DNA of 64,000 nucleotides. Source: Actinia tenebrosa (taxonomy: Eukaryota > Cnidaria > Anthozoa > Actiniaria > Actiniidae). The notes beneath the pieces were generated by a model that saw only the letters and a program-made list of their open reading frames with translations, had not been told where the DNA came from and did not search any database. Shown here piece by piece: positions 61,101-64,000 of the stretch. Numbering within the stretch: position 1 is the stretch's first letter; each line of letters starts with the position of its first letter. The stretch spans positions 6,178 to 70,177 of the forward strand of contig NW_022261843.1 of NCBI RefSeq assembly GCF_009602425.1, given 5' to 3'. Position numbers and translations under genes: made by a program.

Positions 61101-64000
61101 GGATGTTGATAGATTGTTGTGTGTTTCAGGGAGGCAAGTCCAAGGCAGGCAACCCGGTGTTTTATTATATTGCACGAAGATTCAGGTGAGGTGTTTTTAT
61201 TTGCCCTCCTTCCAGTTTTCTTTTCTCCTTTTTCTCTTCTTGCTTACATTTTTTCGCGCCTTTTTTTTTTCTCCTCTTTTCTCACTCTTGTATTGAAATA
61301 CTATTATTATTATCCATCATCGATCATTATTATCATCATCATCAACATCATCATTATCCATCACCACCATTTTCATATAATTATCTTGGTCATCATCACC
61401 ATCACCATCACCACCATCATTATCATTTATCATGGTCATCATCACCATCACCACCACCATCATCACCACCACCATCATTATCATATATCATGGTCATCAC
61501 CACTACCATCATCTTCATCATCATCATCATCATACATTATCACCATATCCAAGGTTAATATTTATCGTCGATAGCTTCGTCCAACTGGTTTAAAGGAGGT
61601 CAACGTTGTTTCCTAATCTATCATATATTGACAGGGTAAATTCTCTTTTCTTGTTATACCACAGACCAGATCAAATGAATGATGAACTTCTCATATACCA
61701 CGTGCTTCTTCTACTGGAACCTTTTACCGGCAGGCCCTGGGAACTAGTAGCTGACTTTACACACACTGCGCTTGAGAACAGGTTCAAGGTAAAAACAACG
61801 TGTAACTATTTTTGTTCAACGTTTGTGGGTGATCCTGCTGCTTGGAACAAGCCTTTTGTGTTTATATCCTTTTCCCCGGAGACACTAAAGAAAAATAGTC
61901 ATGGTCCGTCAGTTATCTCTTTACTACGGTTTTCTTTATTCTGTGAACTCTGTGTCTGCGAGCTGCAGGCTGAAATTTGGTGTTTCGCTGCCGTCAATCA
62001 AAAATAATCATTCGCTACCTTTTATGTTTTTGACTGGCGGCAGTGAACAACCAATTTCACAACAAGCCGTTGAAATGTCCGAGTGTCCAGAATATCGAAA
62101 ACCACAGTAAAAGTTTGATGCACTAAATTTTTGTTACTTTCCTTTCCTTTCTATGTTCAAAAGAAGAATAGTGGTGTCCTCATAGAAGATAAAATTGGCC
62201 GTTCCAATGTTGAGGAAAACACTGCGTCGTGTTTGCATTACAGTGCATTGTGGGGCTGTTCTAGGGGACGATATAGACGCCATATTAGAATTATGTCCCC
62301 TAAACAGTCTCGCAATGCATCGCAATGCCAACTCGGCTCAGTCAAGTTTTTTCCCTTGACCTCTGGACGGCTAATTAATAGTGTGGCGAAATTAATTAAC
62401 ATCCTTTTTGTCTCGTTAGCCTACGACTATCATCAAGTTCCTTACTGTAGTGCCCAAAGGAACTCTAGACAACCTTATATCCTTCTACTTGTACAACTGC
62501 AGCTCATCCCTCAGACAGTACACCAAGTATAATGAGCGACTGTTTGCTCCACTTAAGGTACGTATCATCATCCCATCTGAGTTGACCGCATTCCCTGAAA
62601 GGAATTATGGGTCAACTATTTTTGGTTAGCATTTTTGATGCATTCATCGAGTACAATGTAGATTTCTCTTGTCAAATGAAACGGAATTCTGGCTGGTGAA
62701 TTCGACTAGGATTTAAGACCAATGTAAAATATTAAGAATTCATATTTCATGAGCTCTCTCGGCAGAATCATGGAAAATGCTAAACAAAATACAGTGTCGA
62801 ATCCTCAATACCGAGTTTGTTTACCTTGTGTTCGTTCTGAAGGTCAACTTAGCTGTCTTGTGTGCTGCATTTGATTTGTGGTAATAATGGTTTGCTTAAT
62901 GCTAGTGCACTGTCTCAGCTCTCAGCTCTCGAGTCTTGGGTTTGACTCCTGGATTCTGCATCTTATAAGAGTTTGTTAGCTGTTTACCTAGGCTCGGTTT
63001 CAGCTGTGGGGTTGTCGTTTGTTTCCAATTGCAAGCCGCACCCACAGGCGCACCGAAATCGAACCTAATGTCTACTGTATAACAATTCGATCTTCAAGTT
63101 AGCCGTGGCTCGACTTTGACAAAATTGGAAGTTTTTTCATCGTGGTCATAGATGTCATGCAACAGTTTTTAAAAAATTTATACTAGTCAAATCTTGCTGT
63201 ATGCTTGGTGTTTAGCAATTTTTATGTGTGTATTTTTTTTAATCAGGGTCGATCGAGTGTTCGTGTGTGTGAGAGCCTTAGCAAAATCCATGAATACATT
63301 AAAGATGAGGAACTCAAATTACCAGGATCGACAACATCACTAGAAGAAGACCTCAAGGTAAGGTTTTATTCTAACTCTTCCTTATCTTCCCATTTAATAT
63401 CATTTTATTATTTCATTTTCATCCTATTTCTTCAATCCAAAGACATCTTGTTGCCTTCCCATGGTATCTAATCTCAACCAGTTTATAGATATTATATATA
63501 TATTCACCGAAGGAACGATATCCCCTTGTTTTTGTTGATAGGTGTGCACAGCTTTTCGTCTGTCTACCAGAAGTAATGTTCAGATCAAGGTAACGTCTAG
63601 CAACTCATTTGCTTTCTTTGTCTTCGTGTCTTTGAGGTCGTGGTTCAAGCTTCGGCCGGACCAACACACTTAGAGTCTTAAAATAACTGAGGAGAAGGTG
63701 TTGCCTTTGTAATTACATCTGCAAATGGTTAGACCTTCAAGTGGCTCGGATGACCACTTTAAAATGGCGGTCCCGTCTCTCCACACTTCACCATTACTAA
63801 CCAATATCGGAGGGATTTAAAAAAACCACTGAGGACGTAAAGAAAAAATCTTGGTAGTGACCACCCTCAGTGCCTACACCTCGCACTAACCACCTTTCTT
63901 TCACATCACATTGTAAAGCGCCTGCGAACATATCCATATGGAAAAGAGCGCTATATAAATAAATATCATCATCTTCCATACACTGGTCCACATGTAGACC
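32795..64000 (+). CDS. NF1: Neurofibromin (Ras GTPase-activating protein), 5' part of gene
   Basis: Neurofibromin lowers Ras-GTP by stimulating GTP hydrolysis at the plasma membrane. I could join 49 coding exons from the start codon at 32795 to 63589: 4,974 nt, 1,658 codons, every junction in phase. This covers the part equivalent to roughly the first 1,760 of ~2,800 human residues; the rest lies beyond the right edge. All introns are GT-AG except intron 4 (GC-AG). Exon-exon junctions fall at or next to human positions where I can compare, for example exon 1/2 at RFQQQ-LPLEG (human RFDEQLP). Exon lists are given in the five segment entries. The gene spans >31 kb because its introns are filled with MITEs, SINEs and satellites. 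Divergent from the MYND gene. One assembly gap lies in intron 22. Confidence 0.98.
32858..35668 (+). other. NF1 intron 1
   Basis: 2.8 kb, strongly AT-rich, with ambiguous bases at 33883, 34160 and 34276. A TTA/TAC microsatellite lies at about 34904-34958, preceded by a SINE-tail-like GAATAAAGATTATTATCATT. A family-B SINE fragment follows (34955-35000), then a TTTA run near 35040. No exon or gene was recognised. Confidence 0.6.
36395..36515 (+). repeat. Decamer tandem repeat CAGTGYGYCA in intron 3
   Basis: About ten degenerate copies of a 9-10 bp unit (CAGTGCGC, CAGTGTGT), decaying into TCAGT words. It encodes an apparent Val/Gln/Cys-rich frame that is not a gene. Confidence 0.75.
37399..37795 (+). 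repeat. ~400-bp purine tract directly after NF1 exon 6
   Basis: Almost pure A/G on the plus strand (GGAAGGAAGGAAG words) starting within the 5' splice region of intron 6. Open frames on both strands (Gly/Arg/Glu-rich, Ser/Pro-rich) are simple by-products of the repeat. Confidence 0.9.
38100..38280. mobile_element. Palindromic element, GTAAATTATACACCGTGAAAA family, copy 1
   Basis: GTAAATTATACACCGTGAAA is mirrored by TTTCACGGTGTATAATTTAC. The centre has GACGAAGGACTAGCGTCC. The second copy is at 54567-54755. Both lie in NF1 introns. Confidence 0.8.
38935..39105. mobile_element. hAT-type non-autonomous element in NF1 intron 8
   Basis: Ends CAGGAGTGGCGGATCCGG and TTCCGCCACCCCTG, with G and C runs just inside. 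GTACA lies on both outer sides. The style of end matches hAT MITEs and the element in ARPC3 intron 5. Confidence 0.6.
39380..39531. mobile_element. MITE, CCCATTTCAGACCACGTG family, copy 2
   Basis: Left end intact (TTTTCCCATTTCAGACCACG); right end cut short after GAATGACACGTGGT. In NF1 intron 9. Confidence 0.8.
40096..40175 (+). mobile_element. tRNA-like SINE head in NF1 intron 10
   Basis: GGTGTAGCTCAGTTGGTGC (A box) and CAGTTCGATCCTCAGG (B box) are 45 bp apart, as in a tRNA promoter, but the acceptor and anticodon stems do not close. Most likely the head of a SINE different from the 44727 family. Confidence 0.55.
40385..40462. mobile_element. MITE, CCCATTTCAGACCACGTG family, copy 3 (partial)
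   Basis: Only the right half remains: GAGACGACACATGAATCTTA, GAATGACACATG, CTGAAATAGGAAAACATTA. Ends 30 bp before the exon 11 acceptor. Confidence 0.7.
41289..41508. mobile_element. MITE, CCCATTTCAGACCACGTG family, copy 4 (full)
   Basis: Full-length: TAGACCTCCTCGGCTCTG at the left and CAGAGCAGAGGAGGTCTA at the right, with TGTCCCATTTCAGACCACGT and its complement inside. In NF1 intron 12. Confidence 0.85.
41545..41745 (+). mobile_element. SINE family B fragment plus degenerate satellite unit
   Basis: CTCTGGGTTCTCCTG and GCTAAATTCTAATTCGTACT are followed by CTGTGAGCTAGACG, then GTCAAACCAGAGGTTGTTTG. The order is the same as SINE end plus 57-bp unit at 17 kb, but diverged. Confidence 0.5.
41863..42010 (+). 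repeat. GAT trinucleotide microsatellite
   Basis: Interrupted GAT/GATAAT repeats in NF1 intron 12, ending ~30 bp before the exon 13 acceptor. Confidence 0.85.
42045..47192 (+). CDS. NF1: NF1 exons 13-22, region before and in the Cys/Ser-rich domain
   Basis: Exons: 42045-42116, 42200-42259, 42961-43092, 43771-43887, 44338-44417, 45035-45155, 45571-45630, 46294-46480, 46620-46693, 47037-47192 (codons 420-772). Landmarks: LGWWPKADVLYP, DKELLLCLVRLFYADP, MWNPVAPLATFWEIS, LLKYLKDLIRCKNEFL, EAFLSYLWSSDIEAALLALS followed by CFGHLCEE, GRAALQKKIMALLR, and AWENTYTRWQ. Compared with human, the linker around exon 19 (EHASTGCHIPVC) is much shorter, so the Cys/Ser-rich domain with its PKA sites is reduced. 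Confidence 0.95.
42663..42847. mobile_element. MITE, CCCATTTCAGACCACGTG family, copy 5
   Basis: TTTGCCCATTTCAGACCATG at the left and GTGAAATGGGAAAACAGTGG at the right, with the usual AAACAAAGAAATGATACTCT block. NF1 intron 14; a lone AGCCTGCGTAGC end lies just upstream at 42584. Confidence 0.85.
43120..43300. mobile_element. MITE, CCCATTTCAGACCACGTG family, copy 6
   Basis: CTAATCCACTGCTTTCCCAT at the left, mirrored by ATGGGAAAACAGTGGATTAG at the right. Starts ~30 bp after the exon 15 donor. Confidence 0.85.
44727..44965 (+). mobile_element. tRNA-derived SINE (family A), copy 1
   Basis: Head GGTTAGCTCAGTTGGTAAGA (A box) and GTGGCTCAAGCC (B box), then the body CAACACTCAGGGTCTTAAAA and AATGGTTAGACCTTCAAGTC. 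Truncated before the GCGCTATATAAAT tail. NF1 intron 17. Confidence 0.85.
45321..45503. mobile_element. MITE, CCCATTTCAGACCACGTG family, copy 7
   Basis: TTTTCCCATTCCAGACCACG at the left and GTCTGAAATAGGAAAG with CCCAATGTAAAGAAGTCTAT at the right. NF1 intron 18. Confidence 0.85.
45671..45975 (+). repeat. ~99-bp tandem repeat, three units
   Basis: Units share CATCGGTTGCGTCACGCGGT, CACCTGTTATCGGA and TTGATCATCAGTATCATGCA. Anchor points at 45741, 45839 and 45940 give periods of 98 and 101 bp. NF1 intron 19. Open frames across it are by-products. Confidence 0.85.
46785..46888 (+). repeat. 57-bp satellite, two units
   Basis: AACTCACAGATCGAACCCTG, AACTCTGGGCTGATCAAAGT and CAGGGCACGGATAACTCACA. Same orientation as the 59-kb array, opposite to the 17-kb array. 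Joined to the family-B SINE on its right. Confidence 0.85.
46889..47010 (-). mobile_element. SINE-like family B, minus orientation
   Basis: TTGGAATTGAAATTTAGCAT, TTTTGCAGAGGGAGGAAAAC and TGGAGAACCCGAAGAAAAAC are the reverse complement of the family-B tail. With the adjacent satellite it repeats the 17-kb arrangement. Confidence 0.65.
47529..47843. other. Assembly gap (315 N)
   Basis: A run of N in NF1 intron 22, just after an AATC/AAAT-rich stretch with poly-A. Exons 22 and 23 join in frame and match human without missing residues, so no exon need be hidden here. Confidence 0.98.
48134..54513 (+). CDS. NF1: NF1 exons 23-34, region leading to the GAP domain
   Basis: Exons: 48134-48216, 48843-48923, 49089-49146, 49584-49697, 49859-49897, 50483-50577, 50971-51043, 51153-51292, 52107-52220, 53090-53265, 53341-53411, 54373-54513 (codons 773-1167). 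Landmarks: EWTYMTGFLCSLGVVCL, FLKDMLSLLVCSNEKHG, ILQDTNTLFVDQ, EMKFRNKLVEYLTDWVL, EAKSQLFLKYFTLFMNLM, TILAMSNLLNANIDTGLM, and GTEFDNLADTVLMDRFDRL. Exon 26 has a second AG 14 bp upstream (49569) that would shift frame. Exon 32 must use the last of three tandem acceptors; the earlier two lead to a stop. Confidence 0.95.
48290..48372. mobile_element. MITE, GCAGTGCATTGTGGG family, half copy
   Basis: Right half only: CCACAATGCACTGCAAAGCC, then CGACCTCAGAAGGGCTAAT. NF1 intron 23. Confidence 0.7.
48433..48603. mobile_element. Palindromic element, ATAGACCAAATGCAAAAC ends
   Basis: ATAGACCAAATGCAAAACCT and GAACAAAGGGATCTGGC are mirrored by GCCAGATCCCTTTGTCC and GTTTTGCATTTGGTCTAT. About 170 bp. Confidence 0.8.
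48605..48752. mobile_element. MITE, TAGACCCCTTGCATGTGACG family, copy 1
   Basis: ATAGACCCCTTGCATGTGACG-type left end and CGTGTTGCAAGAGGTCTAT right end, inner CAAAGCAGCTC and GAGCTGC. The second copy at 52752-52893 is ~85% alike by eye. Confidence 0.8.
49985..50390 (+). repeat. CAT/CAC trinucleotide-rich tract
   Basis: TAT and CAT/CAC repeats, then ACAACAACA-type repeats, in NF1 intron 27. His/Ser- and Tyr-rich frames here are artefacts of the repeat. Confidence 0.8.
50690..50800 (+). mobile_element. SINE-like family B fragment
   Basis: GTCGTCACATGTGAATTGAG, GTTCTCTCCTATGCT, TCTCCGGTTTCCTCCCTCC and AAAAATCAACA, as in 28520-28690. NF1 intron 28. Confidence 0.6.
51395..51605 (+). repeat. 113-bp tandem duplication in NF1 intron 30
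   Basis: Two nearly identical units containing ATTGTTGAATTAGTTTGGCC and GATGCTGTCTTGGTAGTTGT. CATTG anchors at 51406 and 51519 give the period. Few differences, so recent. Confidence 0.85.
51605..51680. repeat. Short inverted repeat ACACAGGAAACCC
   Basis: ACACAGGAAACCC at 51605 and GGGTTTCCTGTGT at its right edge enclose ~45 bp. Starts right at the end of the tandem duplication. Possibly a small MITE. Confidence 0.6.
52322..52752 (+). mobile_element. tRNA-derived SINE (family A), full-length copy
   Basis: Complete: GGTTAGCTCAGTTGGTAAGA head, body as at 44727, then TGTAAAGCGCCTTTGATTAT and GGGCGCTATATAAATCATAA, ending in a TCATAA microsatellite. The tail (AAGCGC...GCGCTATATAAAT) resembles the L2-type 3' tail shared by several animal SINEs, which suggests mobilisation by an L2-like LINE. 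NF1 intron 31. Confidence 0.88.
52752..52893. mobile_element. MITE, TAGACCCCTTGCATGTGACG family, copy 2
   Basis: ATACCCCTTGTATGTGACGTC at the left (20-base core as at 48605) and GTGCTGCAAGGGGTCTAT at the right. Directly abuts the SINE tail. Confidence 0.8.
53001..53111 (+). repeat. Triplicated 3' splice site of NF1 exon 32
   Basis: Three 37-bp units, each with TGTCTGTCTGTCCAG followed by GTACTTCACCTTATTTATGA. AG acceptors end at 53015, 53052 and 53089. Only the last restores the reading frame into exon 32; use of the first leads to a stop in the copied sequence. Confidence 0.92.
53568..53785 (+). repeat. Copy of the 29.4-kb hairpin unit lacking one arm
   Basis: Keeps the left arm (ACATCAGTTTTTTGTGTCTG), the loop GGATTCACGAGGCGTAGCC, then jumps to AATAACAAAAACGATAAAAA and the right flank. 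The 29429 copy has a further ~75-bp arm at that point. Confidence 0.85.
54567..54755. mobile_element. Palindromic element, CGTGAAAAGATGAAAAAAC family, copy 2
   Basis: Matches 38100-38280: GAGCTGCGTCGGTGTTTCTA, GGCGAAGGACTAGCGTCC, TCTTCACGGTGTATAATTTA. Arms more diverged than in copy 1. NF1 intron 34. Confidence 0.8.
55041..55205. mobile_element. MITE, GCAGTGCATTGTGGG family, copy 4
   Basis: CCGAGGTTGAG at the left, TTCCTCAACCTCGG at the right, GGCATTGCAGTGCATCGTGG and CCCCACAATGCACTGCAAT inside. The best-preserved copy. NF1 intron 34. Confidence 0.85.
55329..60149 (+). CDS. NF1: NF1 exons 35-43, RasGAP-related domain (GRD)
   Basis: Exons: 55329-55412, 55894-56063, 56824-56916, 57196-57238, 57681-57762, 58363-58439, 58802-58899, 58994-59140, 60048-60149 (codons 1168-1466, the last shared with exon 44). 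The catalytic arginine finger is kept: SMQILFRGNSLASK with Arg at about residue 1207. The FLRFINPAI signature is at about 1316-1324, and RRGLMMLSKILQNLGNHVLY includes the Ras-contacting Lys. Intron 38 (57239-57680) falls between VLKK and IVHQRFP, the same place where vertebrates insert alternative exon 23a; I see no exon-like sequence there. A working GAP domain is expected. Confidence 0.97.
55455..55822 (+). repeat. CCATC/CTTCC pentamer tract
   Basis: ~370 bp of CCATCCCATCCCATC and CCTTCCCATC words with interruptions, starting ~40 bp after the exon 35 donor and ending ~70 bp before the exon 36 acceptor, so it fills nearly all of NF1 intron 35. Three long frames run through it in both directions (Pro/Ser/His- and Gly/Met/Trp-rich); all are by-products. 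Confidence 0.92.
56014..56385 (+). repeat. Tandem copies of NF1 exon 36 end with 5' splice site
   Basis: The last ~50 bp of exon 36 (in the GRD), its donor and ~60 bp of intron are repeated. True donor GT at 56064; copies with intact AG|GTGAGG at 56178 and 56286; a fourth copy at about 56345 has GGATGAG and no GT. Periods 114 and 108 bp, each ending in an ACAACA microsatellite. Ambiguous base at 56269. Confidence 0.92.
57364..57437. repeat. 74-bp inverted-end repeat in NF1 intron 38
   Basis: GCCGCCATGTTGGTTGA at the left is perfectly mirrored by TCAACCAACATGGCGGC at the right. The core is AGAGAAGCTTATGAGGAATG. Reverse complement of 11127-11198 with few changes; better preserved here. Confidence 0.85.
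57555..57632 (+). repeat. 13-bp tandem repeat GCCGTGACCATGT
   Basis: Five or more near-perfect copies in NF1 intron 38, ending ~50 bp before the exon 39 acceptor. The CCGTGACC word is the one that fills the repeats at 12.0 and 16.3 kb. Confidence 0.9.
58129..58162 (+). repeat. Run of 34 C
   Basis: Homopolymer in NF1 intron 39. Its length is probably unreliable in the assembly. Confidence 0.9.
59165..59930 (+). repeat. 57-bp minisatellite array, ~13 units
   Basis: Units contain CATGGCTAACTCACAGATCA, AACCCTGAAACAACCTCTGG and GCTTATCAAAGTCAGG. Unit length 57 bp, with one-base variants (CAGGATC for CAGATC). Orientation opposite to 17.0 kb. NF1 intron 42. No SINE end is visible on either side. 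Confidence 0.92.
60320..60500. mobile_element. Palindromic MITE, second copy of the 2174 family
   Basis: TGAATCGAAATAAGGCGACC at the left, ATTCAAATTGGTCAACATCT at the right, inner GAGGCTAGTCAGTCGCTAGT. More diverged than the first copy. NF1 intron 43. Confidence 0.8.
60576..63589 (+). CDS. NF1: NF1 exons 44-49, Sec14-like lipid-binding domain
   Basis: Exons: 60576-60675, 61130-61185, 61665-61788, 62420-62557, 63247-63357, 63542-63589 (codons 1466-1658). Landmarks: RFEEFMARHAEGSQDD, then GGKSKAGNPVFYYIARRF, MNDELLIYHVLLLLEPF, YLYNCSSSLRQYTKYNERLF, TTSLEEDLKVCTAFRLSTRS and NVQIK. This is the Sec14 homology part of the Sec14-PH module that binds glycerophospholipids; the PH-like part begins at the window edge and continues outside. 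The last exon ends in phase 0 at a GT donor, so at least one more exon follows. Confidence 0.95.
60767..61040. mobile_element. MITE with 34-bp near-perfect inverted ends
   Basis: AATGGACTACTTCGATGATA with CGACGGCCATCTTG at the left, mirrored with one mismatch at 61007-61040. About 274 bp between exons 44 and 45. The inner end matches the 466-939 family. Confidence 0.85.
61305..61555 (+). repeat. ATC/CAC trinucleotide microsatellite
   Basis: ATTATC, CATCAC and CACCAT repeats in NF1 intron 45. His/Ile-rich frame is an artefact. Confidence 0.9.
62196..62376. mobile_element. MITE, GCAGTGCATTGTGGG family, copy 5
   Basis: GGCCGTTCCAATGTTGAGG and TACAGTGCATTGTGGGGCTG at the left, CGCAATGCATCGCAATGCCA and CCTCTGGACGGCTAAT at the right. 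Ends ~45 bp before the exon 47 acceptor. Confidence 0.8.
63633..63978 (+). mobile_element. tRNA-derived SINE (family A), 5'-truncated copy
   Basis: Starts at the B box (GTGGTTCAAGCTTCGGCC); the A box is missing. Body CTTAAAATAACTGAGGAGAA; tail TGTAAAGCGCCTGCGAACAT and GAGCGCTATATAAATAAATA. Starts 44 bp after the exon 49 donor. Confidence 0.85.

Noticed and set aside
61119-61574. 151-codon frame with His/Ile-rich tail (also 41752-42033, 49883-50281)
   Set aside because: Trinucleotide microsatellites read through; the first overlaps NF1 exon 45 in another frame.
1-64000. Retrovirus-like, Polinton-like or toxin elements, and autonomous transposons
   Set aside because: No reverse transcriptase, integrase, capsid, envelope, polymerase or transposase sequence was recognised; mobile DNA here is all short and non-autonomous.

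Overview
The window looks like nuclear DNA of an animal, most likely an anthozoan cnidarian (coral or sea anemone). The reasons are: AT-rich DNA with intron-rich genes whose exon breaks and protein sequences line up with vertebrate orthologues; an intronless class A receptor with degenerate DRY and NPxxY motifs, of a kind common in anthozoans; an NB-ARC/TPR protein of the sort expanded in cnidarians; and a very dense load of short palindromic (MITE-like) elements and tRNA-derived SINEs. The species cannot be fixed from the sequence alone.

Layout. 1-2.8 kb is repeat-rich. 2.8-4.0 kb is an intronless class A receptor (+). 5.6-8.9 kb is ARPC3, an Arp2/3 complex subunit (+, 7 exons). 10.4-12.0 kb is an inosine-uridine nucleoside hydrolase (-, 2 exons), tail-to-tail with ARPC3 and head-to-head with an NB-ARC/winged-helix/TPR STAND NTPase at 12.5-16.0 kb (+, 3 exons) that has a mitochondria-like N terminus. 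17.0-17.6 kb is a 57-bp minisatellite joined to a SINE end. 21.1-22.1 kb is a second, atypical intronless receptor (+). 24.2-26.0 kb is delta-tubulin TUBD1 (+, 2 exons). 26-30.6 kb is a graveyard of palindromic elements. 30.6-32.0 kb is an intronless MYND zinc-finger protein (-). From 32.8 kb to the right edge runs neurofibromin NF1 (+). I could join 49 coding exons (1,658 codons, frame kept at every junction), from the start codon through the N-terminal region, the RasGAP (GRD) domain and the Sec14-like domain. The gene continues beyond the window.

How the genes relate. NF1 (Ras-GTP hydrolysis), ARPC3 (branched actin) and TUBD1 (centriole/basal body) are unrelated conserved housekeeping or signalling genes. 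The one pairing that might be functional is the nucleoside hydrolase and the STAND NTPase, whose start codons lie 562 bp apart on opposite strands. The NF1 introns are the most repeat-loaded part: at least six copies of one MITE family, three tRNA-SINEs, 57-bp satellite arrays, long purine and CCATC tracts, and two places where a splice site itself has been tandemly copied (a triplicated 3' splice site before exon 32 and a multiplied 5' splice site after exon 36).

I found no convincing wholly new multigene system. The most unusual signals are the copied splice sites, the SINE-linked 57-bp satellite at several loci, and the hydrolase/STAND pair. There is one assembly gap (47529-47843). I saw no rRNA gene, CRISPR array, retroviral or Polinton-like element, and no transposase or reverse transcriptase gene.
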